Of a DNA stretch of 64,000 nt, positions 47,850 to 59,182 are shown piece after piece; position 1 is the first letter of the stretch; each line of letters opens with the position of its first letter. Position numbers and translations under genes: made by a program. The notes beneath the pieces were generated by a model. The model worked only from the letters and a program-made list of their open reading frames with translations. It ran no database searches and was not told the origin of the DNA. Origin of the DNA: Ricinus communis. Lineage: Eukaryota > Streptophyta > Magnoliopsida > Malpighiales > Euphorbiaceae. The DNA lies in contig NC_063262.1 of assembly GCF_019578655.1 (NCBI RefSeq), forward strand, positions 9,803,582 to 9,867,581, given 5' to 3'.

Positions 47850-50672
47850 TGTCACGACCCCACGGTGGGCCCGTGGCCTTAGGAATGGGTAGGCTTAAGG
47901 CCACCGAAACCCGTAGTAAGCCCCGACACTCACTGATTTAAACAAATCTCATCTCAAATTAATATTATTAAAGTCACAATTTATCTTAATAGTTACACTT
48001 TACAAAATTACTTCGGTCTACCAGAAAAACTAGGCGAGACCCGAAGCTCAGAAAATTTACAACTGATACATATACTAATTACTACTGCGGAGAATCTAAG
48101 ATTTACCATTTTACATACCAAATCAAATACTTCACCCGATGATGAAGGAGTCGGGTTATCAATAAGAGTCATGAGAGAACTAACAGATACGAATCCTGAA
48201 AAAACATAAATGGAGACCGGTCTAGAGTGAGTTAAAATCATATATCTAAAACAGTTTCAAATATCTCAATGTCACATTCATTTAATTTTAAAATAATTAG
48301 TAAATCACGCGAACCATACGTGTCATGCCATGCTTAAACAAAATTTATTCCACATGCAACGGGACAGAGTACTTCAGTAGAACTCTAATCCCAACTCTAA
48401 AATCTCGATTATTTCAACACTTATGTCTCAACTAACCTCAACTCTATCATCTCAAACCTCTCATTCCAATAGGACTGGCTCCCAGAGAGCAAAGCTCGAC
48501 CAGGGGACCTTACCTCTCCAGGTCACTTAACTCTCGGCCTTAGCCTTTTGGCTCTCTTATCCAATAAGACTGGCCGAGAGCAATGCTCGACCAGGGACCT
48601 TACCTCCGGTCACTTAAATATCCAAATAAGAAATCTAGTAGCCATTCGACTCTCTTAATCCAATAAGACTGGCGCCCCGAGAGCAATGCTCGACCAGGGA
48701 CCTTACCTCCGTCACTTAAATTTCCAAATAAGCCGGCGCCCCGAGAGCAATGCTCGACCAGGGACCTTTACTCCGGCAACCACACTCTACTAAGCCCAGA
48801 GAGCGATGCTCGACCAGGGCAGGTCCTAATCTTTCTTTCTTAAAATTTTTACCTCTTTACCCTTTTCTTATCTCTCTCATATTATATTGGACACTCATCC
48901 AACTCCTATGTTCTACTGCCGTCCCATCCTGAGTCATCATGCAATATTAAAATTGGTAATAAAGGAAAAACATATTTAAATAGTAATTAAAAGCATCATG
49001 CAAATGATAATAATAATAATTGAATGAAAAATTGAAATTGCAAATAAATATTCACAGTAGCAAATCAAATTTTATGCATGACACGTGCGTAAACGATATA
49101 TGACTTTAACTCACAGGTTTGGCGACCTCCTAGCTCAGCTCCGGTGCCTCGGTAGGGCGAGCGAACATGATCATCTAATCACGGAAAACAATTTATCAAA
49201 ACGATGAAACAATTACAATAGATCCTAGGTCTAGATTCCTAGGATCGACTGTCTAAGAATCTCGACTGGGAACTACCGAAAATTCGTGAGAACCTCCCTA
49301 CAACACGAACATTACCCCCCCGTAAAAACGGGTCCAGGACTGCCGGAAAAACACTCCAAATACTTACAATTAAAACAACGGAGTCGGGTCCCCAAACTTC
49401 ACTATTTCCAGACTCGCCACACAAAGACAAAAACACAAGGCAGTAACCGGACAATTATTTTGACCCACAAATACCATCAAATACACAATATAAACCAAAA
49501 GACACAATTAAACTAAGAATTTCTAAAAATAACAGGCCAAAGAAAATTACCGAGACGCTCGATCGCCGGTCGACTACTTCCAGCCGGGTCGTGACGATCC
49601 GAACACACCATCGGACTCAGCTGACGTGATGGCGATCCCCGCCCGATTTTCTGATCCGACACCCGACCATCCGGGAGAGATTTGCGAACGATCACGGTAC
49701 GTCGATTTGCAAACGAAGCCCGATCGCCACGAAACCAGTGCCATCGCGAGCTTGAGGAGAGTCGGGATACATCCTCCGATCATCCATCCTCCACGGGAGC
49801 TCACGGGAAAAGCCCAAAAATGCCGGCTGCCACCATTTTCTCTCTCCACCGTGAATCTCCGATTCCGGCCACCACTGTCGACATACCGCCGCCGCCAAAA
49901 CAAAGCCGAGGGCCGAGAGGAGTCGATCGGCACCAAAATCGGCACCACAACCGCCGGAAGCGCTAAGACGCTGCGAAAGAAGCTTCGACCATCTTCCTCC
50001 TAGCGAGAGCTGCCCGTGGCTTCGACGCACTTCACGGCCACCAAACATCCGACGACGCACGCCACTTGCAGCCTCCTTCTTCTCTCTACTCTCTCTCTCT
50101 CTCTTCCTCTCTTCCTTCCCCGACTTCTTTTTCTTTCAATATCGACATTAGGCCCCCGAACTTTTCCTTATTACAATTTGGTCCCTCAACTTCCTTAATT
50201 ACTTACAATTTCATCCCGTAATTCCAATTTAACCCCCAAACTTCTTTTTAGCCTTTCAATTAAGCCCTTAACTATTTAATTTGGGCCAAATCCGAATTAT
50301 TGAAAATACACAATTACAAAAATACCCCTGACCGACATATTTATTTACAAAAATACCAAGCTCACAAATTTCCATTAAAACCCCATAAAAATAACATTAT
50401 ACTTTCAATCCTTATTCCAAAATAAATTTCCAATTAAATCCTACACACAATTAAATTAAATAATCAATTTCCTCAAAATTCTTTTATAAAAACATCCCTT
50501 ATAATTTCTTCCAAAATTTTTCAATATATAATTTTACTTATATAAATATGCATTTGGAAAAATTTTGAATAACCAAAATATAATCATTTCAAATTAAACC
50601 CAATAATAATGAAGCTAAAATTAACTTAAATAAAAACTCATTATTAAATATATAAAAATTCCGGGTGTTACA
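47850..50672 (-). repeat. 5' LTR of element C
   Basis: It aligns throughout with 43566-46391. Differences are mainly short indels, for example in the first 60 bp and the subrepeat array. The GC-rich block is at about 49550-50150. Confidence 0.9.
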
Positions 50673-51646
50673 TCATGGGTGGTATGTCCAGCACTTTGTT
50701 CTATCCAATCCCAAGCATCTTGTTCGTTGAAAATGACATCATGGCTTGTAATCAACTTCTCAGTGATAGGATTGAAAAGCCGGTAGCCTTTTGTCTCCTT
50801 GCTATAGCCGATAAAGATACATCTACACTTTTCTCATCAAGCTTTTTTCTTAATTCTGATGGAACATGAGCATAAGAAATAGAGCTAAAAATTTTAAGAT
50901 GACTCACGTTTGGCTTTTTCCCAAACCATGCTTCATATGGAGTTTTTCTTGTGACTACTCGTGTCGGTGAACGATTAAGAACATATACTGCAGTTGCTAC
51001 TGCTTCTGCCTAGAACTTTGAGGGGAGATGCTTGTCGTTTAACATGCTTTTGGCTGCCTCTATGATTGTTCTATTCTTACGTTCTGCCACACCGTTCTAT
51101 TGTGGTGTATAGCTTGCTGTTAGTTGCCTCTGAATTCCATTGTCGCTGCAAAACAATTCAAATTCTTTGGACATAAATTCCTCTCTATGATCTGTTCGCA
51201 GTGTAATGATTGAGCTTCCATATTCTTTCTCTACTTCAGCTTTAAATTGCTTGAGAAAATCAAGAGCCTGTGCTTTCTCTCTTCAAAAATATACCCATGT
51301 CATTCTTGAAAAATCATTAATAAATATTAAAAATACTTACTACCAGTTAGAGATGGCATTTGCATTGGGCCACAAATATCCGCATGAACAATGTCACGGG
51401 GTTGGTCTTTTCTACCAACGAACCGTGCGGCACTAGCTACTTTCTCGCGGAAACAAGTAAGCTAGTCAGCCTTACTCTTCGAATGCTAGGCAAATTGCTA
51501 GCTAGGATGGCAAAAAGAACAAATGAGAGCTTAAGAAAGCTTAGAGAGAGAACTTCTAGAGAGAGAAACTACTTGCTCTTCTATTAAGCTTGAATTGCTT
51601 AATTCTACTTGGTTCTACTTCATGATTAGAAATGAATTCTCTAAGC

Positions 51647-51654
51647 TATATATA
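51647..51654 (-). promoter_or_regulatory. TATA box of the solo LTR
   Basis: TATATATA followed on the minus strand by GCTTAGAGAATTC. It lies about 65-175 bp downstream of the heat-shock-element cluster. Confidence 0.6.
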
Positions 51655-51718
51655 GGCCTCCACCTCCTCAATGGGTGGTGAGGATACGTTCAATCTAATG
51701 GTTAAAATTAAGTATTTA

Positions 51719-51820
51719 GAATGTTCTATACATTTTCATACTTATCTACACATTCTACAAGCTTCTTGATTATTCTAGAATGTTCCAGATGCTTCCAGAT
51801 GATTCTAGAATATTCTAGAA
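51719..51820 (-). promoter_or_regulatory. Heat-shock-element cluster in the solo LTR
   Basis: TTCTAGAATATTCTAGAA (51803-51820) is four perfect alternating nTTCn/nGAAn units. TTCTAGAATGTTCCAGAT (51773-51790) has three perfect units and a fourth with one mismatch. GAATGTTC (51719-51726) adds another pair. These match the known binding consensus of heat-shock transcription factors. Function is inferred. Confidence 0.7.
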
Positions 51821-52054
51821 TCCTTCCTTGCTTTGTAGCGAACTCTGAAGGCTTCCTGGGCCATTGAACCTTCGTGCGAAAAGGAGAAATATGCAGGCTG
51901 TGACAACAAGCATGAGAGGTTTAGTTGCTTTCCAAGACTTATCCACCGGGAACTTGTCATGATTATGTTTCCCAAAAATGCAAGGTTCACAATTGATGGA
52001 GCTCATTATTTGCACAGCTGGAAGACCATTCACCATCTTCTTATTATGCAACAT

Positions 52055-53513
52055 TTATAGTCCATTAAAATTGAGATGAGCGACCCTTCTGTGCCAAAGG
52101 ATTGAATCGTCATTGGAGGCAATTAAACAATTAAAATCAATTTGTGAAAACAAGATAGGAAACATCTTGTTCTCAAACATTTTCACCGAATGCACCAATT
52201 CCCTACTCCTTTTGTCATAAATCATACATTCTTCGTTATCAAAGATGGCATAATAATCCTTCTTCAATAGTTGACCCAAACTCAAGAGATTATTAGCCAA
52301 GCTAGCAATGTACATTACATTATGAATGTATTTCCTACCAGATTTACAATCCACGGCAACTGTGCCTATACCACACACCTGGACTTGACTGTTGTTTCCC
52401 AACGTAACTCTTGATTTCTTTGACTCATCAAGATCCATAAAATAATTCTTGTTCCCTGTTATATGATTGTTGCAACCACTGTCTAGATACCAAACCTCAG
52501 AAGACATAGCGACATTAGCAGCTAAATAAGCAACAAACAAATTATCTGAAGCATTATTTTTCTCTTCATGAAAGTTAGCCTGATCCTTCACTTGGTAATT
52601 TTTTGCTATATGGCCATATCCCTTGCAATTATAGCATCGAATTGCATTTTGATCAGGTTTAATTTTTGCCAACAATTTTCCTCATTATGATTACTTTTAC
52701 CAAATGTGAGCATGTAGGTTTAACATTACCATAATTTTTCACCTGACTATGTGATTTACCCCGTCCTTTTCCATGTTGCCCACGTCCACCTCCACAGCTT
52801 ATTACTGGATCCACCTCTTCCTGAGTTTTCAGACTTGTTAACATCAGCTTTAATTTGAAAAGCTTGATCCACAGATGTTGCAGTTGATCTATTCAAACGT
52901 GCTTCATGTGATTCAAGAGAACCCATTAACTCCACTAAAGAGTAGTCAGATAAATCCTTAGATTCTTCGATCGCAGCTACAACATGATCGAATTTTGGCG
53001 GTAAACTCCTTAAAACCTTCTCAACAATCTTTTGTTCTGTCAACTCTTCACCTAGAGCTCGAATTTGATTCACAAGAGCAGAGATTCTTACTGAGTAATC
53101 TTGAGCTGAATCTGAAGACTTCATTGACAGATTCTCAAAATCACGATGAAAGGTGTGCAATTTTACCTTAATAACCTTGCTGGACCCTTGATAATGCTCT
53201 TGTAGAAGATCCCATGCCTCCTTTGACGTGGTTGCTCCCATCACTCGTGGGAATATTGCATCATCCATGCTTTGCTGAATGAAGAATAAAGCCTTAGCAT
53301 CTTTCTTTTGCTTTTCCTTTAATTCATTCTTCTGGGCTACTGTCAATCTTGGGGCTTCTGGATCTTGATCAGGATCTTCAAATCCACTTTCCACTAAATC
53401 CACAACCTTTGAGATCTAAATAAAGTTCGCATTTTCACATACCAAAATTGATAATTGGTACCGTTGAAAATGGAAATATTTTGAGCATGGGATGAGTTAT
53501 TATTGGCTGCCAT
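52055..53513 (-). pseudogene. Copia gag and protease, broken
   Basis: The minus-strand ATG at 53513 opens MAANNNSSHAQNISIFNGTN and YQFWYVKMRTLFRSQ, a typical copia gag start. A frameshift at about 53400 leads into DLVESGFEDPD and the UBN2 gag body (to about 52756), including LLQEHYQGSSKVIKVKLHTF. Another shift precedes the zinc knuckle CYNCKGYGHIAKNYQ, whose last Cys is Tyr. The protease follows with WYLDSGCNNHITGN (catalytic DSG), and the pre-integrase segment with ILWHRRVAHLNFNGL. It encoded the capsid and the processing enzyme of the element. Confidence 0.9.
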
Positions 53514-53567
53514 TTACTCTCTTGTTTTGTATGACACACTCTCTCACTTGTGTTTTTTTTTTTTTTT

Positions 53568-53579
53568 GCTCTGATACCA
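53568..53579 (-). promoter_or_regulatory. Primer binding site of the copia element (tRNA-Met)
   Basis: The plus strand reads GCTCTGATACCA, the exact reverse complement of TGGTATCAGAGC, two bases from the 5' LTR. Confidence 0.95.
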
Positions 53580-53581
53580 AA

Positions 53582-53838
53582 TGTAGAAAGAGAAAGACAC
53601 AGAGATATGAGCAAATGAAGAGAATGTTATTGAATAAAAGATGAATACTTCACTGGTGCTAAAGAACGTAAAATACTTTTGGTCCTTAAATAGCTAATAA
53701 AATCTTAACAACTTGACTACAAATAAGCAACTAACAAGAAAATATCTCTAAGAAATAGCAACAACTGGAAAGCTAAAATCATGCCAACAACTAAGTGCAA
53801 AACCAGGTGGCAGTAGCTTGAATTAGACCAAATCAACA
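53582..53838 (-). repeat. 5' LTR of the copia element
   Basis: 257 bp, similar throughout to 41485-41760. It is flanked by GTGCG, where the LINE sequence resumes. Confidence 0.9.
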
Positions 53839-55100
53839 GTGCGTTGGTGATTTGGAATTGGTGAACGAATTAATTTGCTAGATGATCCTTGGGTTCCTAA
53901 TCTATACACTGGAAACCATGTTTACTCCAAAATGCACCGGTGCTTGCAAATAATTCAGTTAGCTCCCTTATCAATCAAGAGGACAGTGAATAGAACTGTG
54001 GTTTGATAAGGGCATGTTTCTCGCAGTAAGATGCAGAAGCAATTCTTCAAATCAAGCTAAGCCACAGAAGGCCACCTGATGGTCGGTATTGGTTGCACTC
54101 AAATTCCGGCATTTTCTCTATCCGTTCAACATATTTCATAGCACGGGATTCGTAATTGAACTTTACGCCTTCGTCAACCTCATATGGAACTACGCTAGTG
54201 ATACACAAATGCTGGATGTTAAATGTTCCGCTTAGAGCGAAGCACTTTATGTGGCGGCTTAATCATAATCTCCTTCCCAGCATGGCAAATTTTAAGAACC
54301 GAAAGCTAGATGTGGATGAGATGTGAAGTAGATATGGTGATTGCGTCGAGACTCAGACCCATGTTTTCAGAGAATGTCAATATGCTCGTTCGATTTGGCT
54401 TACCTCTCCTTTAGGGTTGAGAGTCGATACAATAGTTGTGGAAGATATGAGAAACTGGGTGAGTAAAGTACACAGTGTGGGTGATGATGAATTTCTTGAG
54501 AAATTTGCTATGCTACTTTAGTGTTGTTGGAATCTGAGGAATAACTTTATTTTCGAGCATAGGGAAGATGATGTTGTTACTGTGGTAAAACGTGCTCTTG
54601 TTTTTCTGCATGATTTCCAAACATCAATTGTTTCTTGTAGTGCTCTGATTGCTTTACCATTCAAGTGGTCCTCTCCTCCGTCAGGCTTCATTAAAATCAA
54701 CACAGACACAAGAATTGATGGAAATAGAGGCTCAGTGGGTGCTGGTGCTGTGGTTCGAGATCAGGCGGGTTCAGTCCTCTTCTCTTTGCAAAAACGAGTG
54801 TCACTGAGGCGTTAATTATCGTTCATGACTCAAACTTCCAGCAAGTCATAATTGAGAGTGGTTCTTTGACTGTGATTAACGGGCTTCAATCCAAGGTGTA
54901 CGGTTTACTTCCTTTCCACCAGCTTCTAGAGGATATTCTTTCTCGTTGCTGTTCCTTTGATTCATGTTCTTTTAGTTTTGTTAAAAGGGCTGGCAATGCT
55001 ATTGCTCATTGGCTTGTCAAGAATGCTCTTACTATTGACTCTACCCATTTGTTTATAAAGCTCCCTTTCAACCAAAAAAAATATATATATATATATATTT
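53839..55100 (+). pseudogene. LINE zf-RVT and RNase H region, right part
   Basis: It continues the LINE from 41484. RINLLDDPWVPN is followed by a zf-RVT region with the spaced HVFRECQYARSIWL-type signature (about 54360-54400). The RNase H domain (54650-55030) reads FIKINTDTRIDGNRGSVGAG for the first Asp strand and FVKRAGNAIAHWLVKNAL near the end. The 3' end has an A-rich run then (TA)n at about 55073-55100, the usual LINE tail. Stops and shifts are frequent. Confidence 0.85.
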
Positions 55101-55751
55101 ATGTTGATAAATTTCATCACTAAACTGAAAGTTTCTTTGAAGTATACTATATATCTATGTGTAGTCTAATTAGTATAGTCTTTTGTTCATCGATCGAAAT
55201 TTGATTCTCTGAGAAGCATCTTAAGATTCTAATCTGAATATACTAATATAAACAATGAATTTTCTATGAAATTCTCTTGAAAGAGATAAATATTTTCAGT
55301 TAATAGCTAAAAATATCTTTACTATTTGACAAAGAAAAAGAGTTAAGGCGAAGTCAACTCTACTTAATTTCCGTGGATTAGAATTAAGGCGAAGTGAAAA
55401 CTATCATTGTATAGTCAGGTCTAACTTTCAGGCCGACGAATAAAAAATAAAATACATGTATTCTTAAAATTAATAGTTCAGATGCTGAGGTTTTCAAAGA
55501 TAATGATAATAAAGTAATCGTAATATTAAGAGATAATGGAAATGATATGGAAAAATCGGGCGGGCCCGCACAAGGCATTTTGAATTGGATACCGGTGGCT
55601 TTTTGTGACCAAACATTATAATCATTTGAACATCAATTTCTACATAAATGCTTAAAAACATTTAAGTCAACTAATTTTTATATCCTAAACTTCAAAATTT
55701 GACAAAATTAAACTAAAAACTAACAACTTAATTATCATACCTTTTATGGAT
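55101..55751. other. AT-rich spacer
   Basis: No gene. I searched for the missing last exon of the terpene synthase beyond the LINE tail and did not see it. Confidence 0.5.
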
Positions 55752-56763
55752 AAATAACTCTGATAGTACTAACATTTTGGCTTATAATTTCAATTAATAT
55801 CAATATTTTAATTCTTTTCCTTTTAATATTAAAATTTTAATTTTCGTAATAGACGACGGTACTTATTGAGAGTCCGTTCAATTTTTTATAACGTATAGAG
55901 TGAAGCTCCATATCAGCATTCCACTCACCATCCAAGTCACACTTGACTTTGAATAAATTGTCTTATTGGTAATAAAACTTTACCACTTATATACAAATAG
56001 TACTAATTCTTCAATTTACTTCTTTTTAATATCACAATCATTATTTCTATTTGAATTGATAGTACCTATTAGAATTCAGGTGATTTTTTATTGATGTATT
56101 AATTAGTATCATTCTTAGATGAACTTTTAGCTTAGCTACCATGTCAGAAAAAAGTATCGGAATTCCAATGGCTACTGATGTCACCAAAAGTATAAGGTAA
56201 CAACATTGTATTAACATTAGTCTTTCATTGGTGTTTTAGGTGATTGTTCATAAGAAAAATTCTAGTTATCTTCATGTCTGGCATGACCCTAAAGATTAGG
56301 AATTCCAATTTTTCAAGAGTTATACTTTATGGTTATGTAAATGGTGGTTCGCCTATTGAGTATGTTAGTAGTCTGGATGGATTATCGAGTATTGGTGAGT
56401 TCTTAACTCACATGAGAATTCACCTTTAGGCGAGTCTCCATTAGCTACCTTCAATTGAAACAAAAATAATAGGTGTGGTACCAAAAATAAACGAATTAAG
56501 GAATTTATATCATTTGGATATAAATAGAAAAGCTTTCATACCAACATGACAATTTATTCAAAGTCAAACGTGATATAGAGAGTGAATAGAATGTTGATGT
56601 AGAACTCTACCTTCCATATCATCAAAAATTGAACAGATTATTAATAGGTGTTGTCGCCTATAACAGAAATCAAAGTTTTAGTATTAAAAAAATTAAAATA
56701 TTAATATGAATTGGAAACATAGACTAAAGTTTTAGTACTAATAGCACTATTACTCCTATTATT
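55752..56763. mobile_element. Foldback element with ~215-bp inverted repeats
   Basis: The left arm 55752-55970 (TAAATAACTCTGATAGTACT onward) matches the reverse complement of 56545-56763. Shared segments include TTTGAATAAATTGTC and CTGTTCAATTTTT-like stretches. The ~570-bp centre has a 61-codon open stretch (56244-56429) that I do not recognise. The target duplication was not found. Confidence 0.7.
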
Positions 56764-56823
56764 TAGTCAAACGATAGGCGCCTCCTTCCTAAAAAACAAT
56801 CCCCAAGACCTCTCCGTTTTTGT

Positions 56824-57330
<507 letters not shown>

Positions 57331-59139
57331 CATTCGTGAGAATGACATGTTTTGGCTCAATAATTTGGTTTAGTTGCACATTAAATTGGTAGTAAGTTAT
57401 TGAAGGATATTGCAAAAGTAAATTGGGTTTGTTCAAATCTAGGTGGTATTCTTTTTGCCTCAATTTTCAAACATAAAGGCCATGTTTAGTTTCAGAGAAT
57501 TTTTTTATTTTAATTTTCAATTTTTTTAAAAAAGTTTTATTTTTATAAAAATTAATAAAATTTATAATACATACTTGCAATTATATAAAATTTTTATTTT
57601 TTATTTAGGTGATATTTTAAATTTAAAAATTAAATTTGAAATAAATAAATTCAAAATTCATTATTTTTATTCGAAAACAAATGGTTTCTTACATGAATAA
57701 AAACATAAAAAATATATTAAAGCTCGGAGTCTGATTAGTTATAAAAAACTATATTAGTTTTCTAGAAAGAAAATTTAAATAAAAATAGAAAATAAAACTT
57801 TATGTTCACTTGTGCTATTTTCATAAAATAAAAATAAAAAACTATATTAGTTTTCTAAAAAAAGAATTTAAAGAAAAATAGAAAATAAAACTTTATGTTC
57901 ACTTGTGCTATTTTCATAAAATAAAAATAGAAAACATTTTTTCATATTTTTAAAATTATAACTAAAATTTCAAAAACATATTTAATATGTTTTCTATATT
58001 TTTCTTTATATAAAAAGTCACTTATTTTCAATTGAAAATAAGAAATTTTCACTTAATCTATTTCAAGTCTACTCTTTATACTTAAAATATTACTCAAATA
58101 GAAAATAAGAGTCTTTTATAAAATAAACATATTTTATAAATTTTCTATAAAAATAATAAATTTTTATTTTTCTTAAAAATTAAAAAATAAAAATTAAAAA
58201 ATCTTTACAAGTAAAAATTACTTTCACAGTTTTTCAAAGTTTAATTATAATTTTGAAAACATTAAAAATTATTTTTATTTTTATTTTAAAAAATAATATA
58301 AATGAACACAAAATTTTATTTTTTATTTTTATTTAAATTTACTTTTATTTTTATTTAAAATTTTTATAGTTTTCTATAAAAACATATTACCCATAGCTTT
58401 TCAGAAATTTGTTCTCTGCACAAAGTAGATGTTGGAAAGCCGTGAAGGATACTTAGAGTGAAAAGACAGTTTTAATATCAAGTTCTCTTTTAAATTTTAA
58501 AATTATATTTTTTATATATAAATATAAATACAATATCTATTTTTTCACTATAATGGATATTTAAAAAAAAAATAGATATGTAAATTTTGATGTAAGGGCC
58601 ATTCTCAACACCGAAAAACAACAATAGTTTTTCAAATTTTATAGTTACAATATATAATACTTTTTCAAATTTATTATATACTCAATAATATATAGAATAA
58701 AAATATTATATAAATAAAAAATCGTCTAAAAAATGTACAAAAGTAAACAACAAACAAGAATTTAAAAAGCCTACGGAAGTAAGAAAAGAGTTCAAAAAGT
58801 GTACAAAAATAAGAAAAAGTGTTCAAAGAGCGTAGGATAGTAAGAAAGGTCAAGAAGTAAAAAAAGAATTGTCCAAAAAGTATATATAAGTAAAAGGATG
58901 TCTAAAAAGAGAAAAAAAGTAAATTAATAAGAAATTAAAATTTTAAAATGTGAGGCAAAAGATAAATAATATGAAAAAAATAATTGATCATGTAATTACC
59001 TCTAAAGATTATGACTTTTTCACTTACTCTCAAAGGCAATGGGATCTAAGATGTGAGGTTACAAATTGAAATAAAATAAATCTTTTAATAGGTTGGGATC
59101 TAAGATGTGAGGTTACCATGAACAGCTCTCGGCTCCCTT
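57331..59139. other. AT-rich DNA with short tandem duplications
   Basis: No gene. A 93-bp unit starting ACTATATTAGTTTTCTA is repeated at 57748 and 57841. A third copy of the dispersed repeat of 17 kb is at about 58585-58650. GGGATCTAAGATGTGAGGTT is repeated at 59041 and 59095, just before the viral sequence. Confidence 0.65.
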
Positions 59140-59152
59140 TGGTATCAGAGCC
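59140..59152 (+). promoter_or_regulatory. tRNA-Met primer binding site of the pararetrovirus
   Basis: TGGTATCAGAGCC, the site that marks genome position 1 in caulimovirids. The polyprotein frame opens immediately downstream, with its first ATG at 59183. Confidence 0.9.
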
Positions 59153-59182
59153 TTGATTACGGAGAAGAGAAATCTAAACACC

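Larger units (their letters stand above)
43566..50672 (-). mobile_element. Element C: second complete non-autonomous long-LTR retrotransposon
   Basis: A 7107-bp minus-strand member of the same family as A and B. The LTRs are 2826 and 2823 bp, with a 1458-bp non-coding core homologous to that of B, a purine tract, a tRNA-Met primer site with one base missing, and an exact 5-bp target duplication TCATG. The LTRs are longer than those of B, with five instead of three palindromic subrepeats, so B and C represent two subfamilies. It interrupts the copia between its integrase and reverse transcriptase. Confidence 0.92.
51392..51905 (-). mobile_element. Solo LTR with clustered heat-shock-element motifs
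   Basis: A 514-bp insertion in the copia integrase with inverted termini TGTCAC...GTGACA and a 4-5-bp target duplication (ACAA at 51388-51391 and 51906-51909). The interrupted codons LVH of the copia define the empty site. Read on the minus strand it has heat-shock-element motifs at 51820-51719 and a TATA box at 51654-51647 downstream of them, the layout of an LTR promoter. No internal region or partner LTR is present, and it is unrelated to the long-LTR family. Confidence 0.75.
50673..52054 (-). pseudogene. Copia integrase, broken and split by a solo LTR
   Basis: Minus-strand frames on both sides of the solo LTR at 51392-51905 read through the integrase. PLMLVHADICGPMQMP (first catalytic Asp) is split by the LTR at LVH. 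Around 51080-50900 the frame gives NRTIIEAAKSMLNDKHLPS, then AVATAVYVLNRSPT and KTPYEAWFGKKPNVSHLKIF, the end of the core and the start of the C-terminal domain. Frame changes and a stop (LPSKF*) occur. Confidence 0.8.
41485..53838 (-). mobile_element. Ty1/copia retrotransposon, nearly complete, split by two insertions
   Basis: Minus-strand element with LTRs at 53582-53838 (5') and 41485-41760 (3'), a tRNA-Met primer site, a purine tract and the order gag, protease, integrase, reverse transcriptase, RNase H. Removing the insertions at 43566-50672 and 51392-51905 leaves about 4.7 kb, a normal copia size. Frame changes and stops show it is dead. It is inserted in the LINE. Confidence 0.93.

Noticed and set aside
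47566..47892. 108-codon basic open frame on the plus strand
   Set aside because: It is antisense to the core of element C and runs into the LTR. The homologous region of element B has no such frame.
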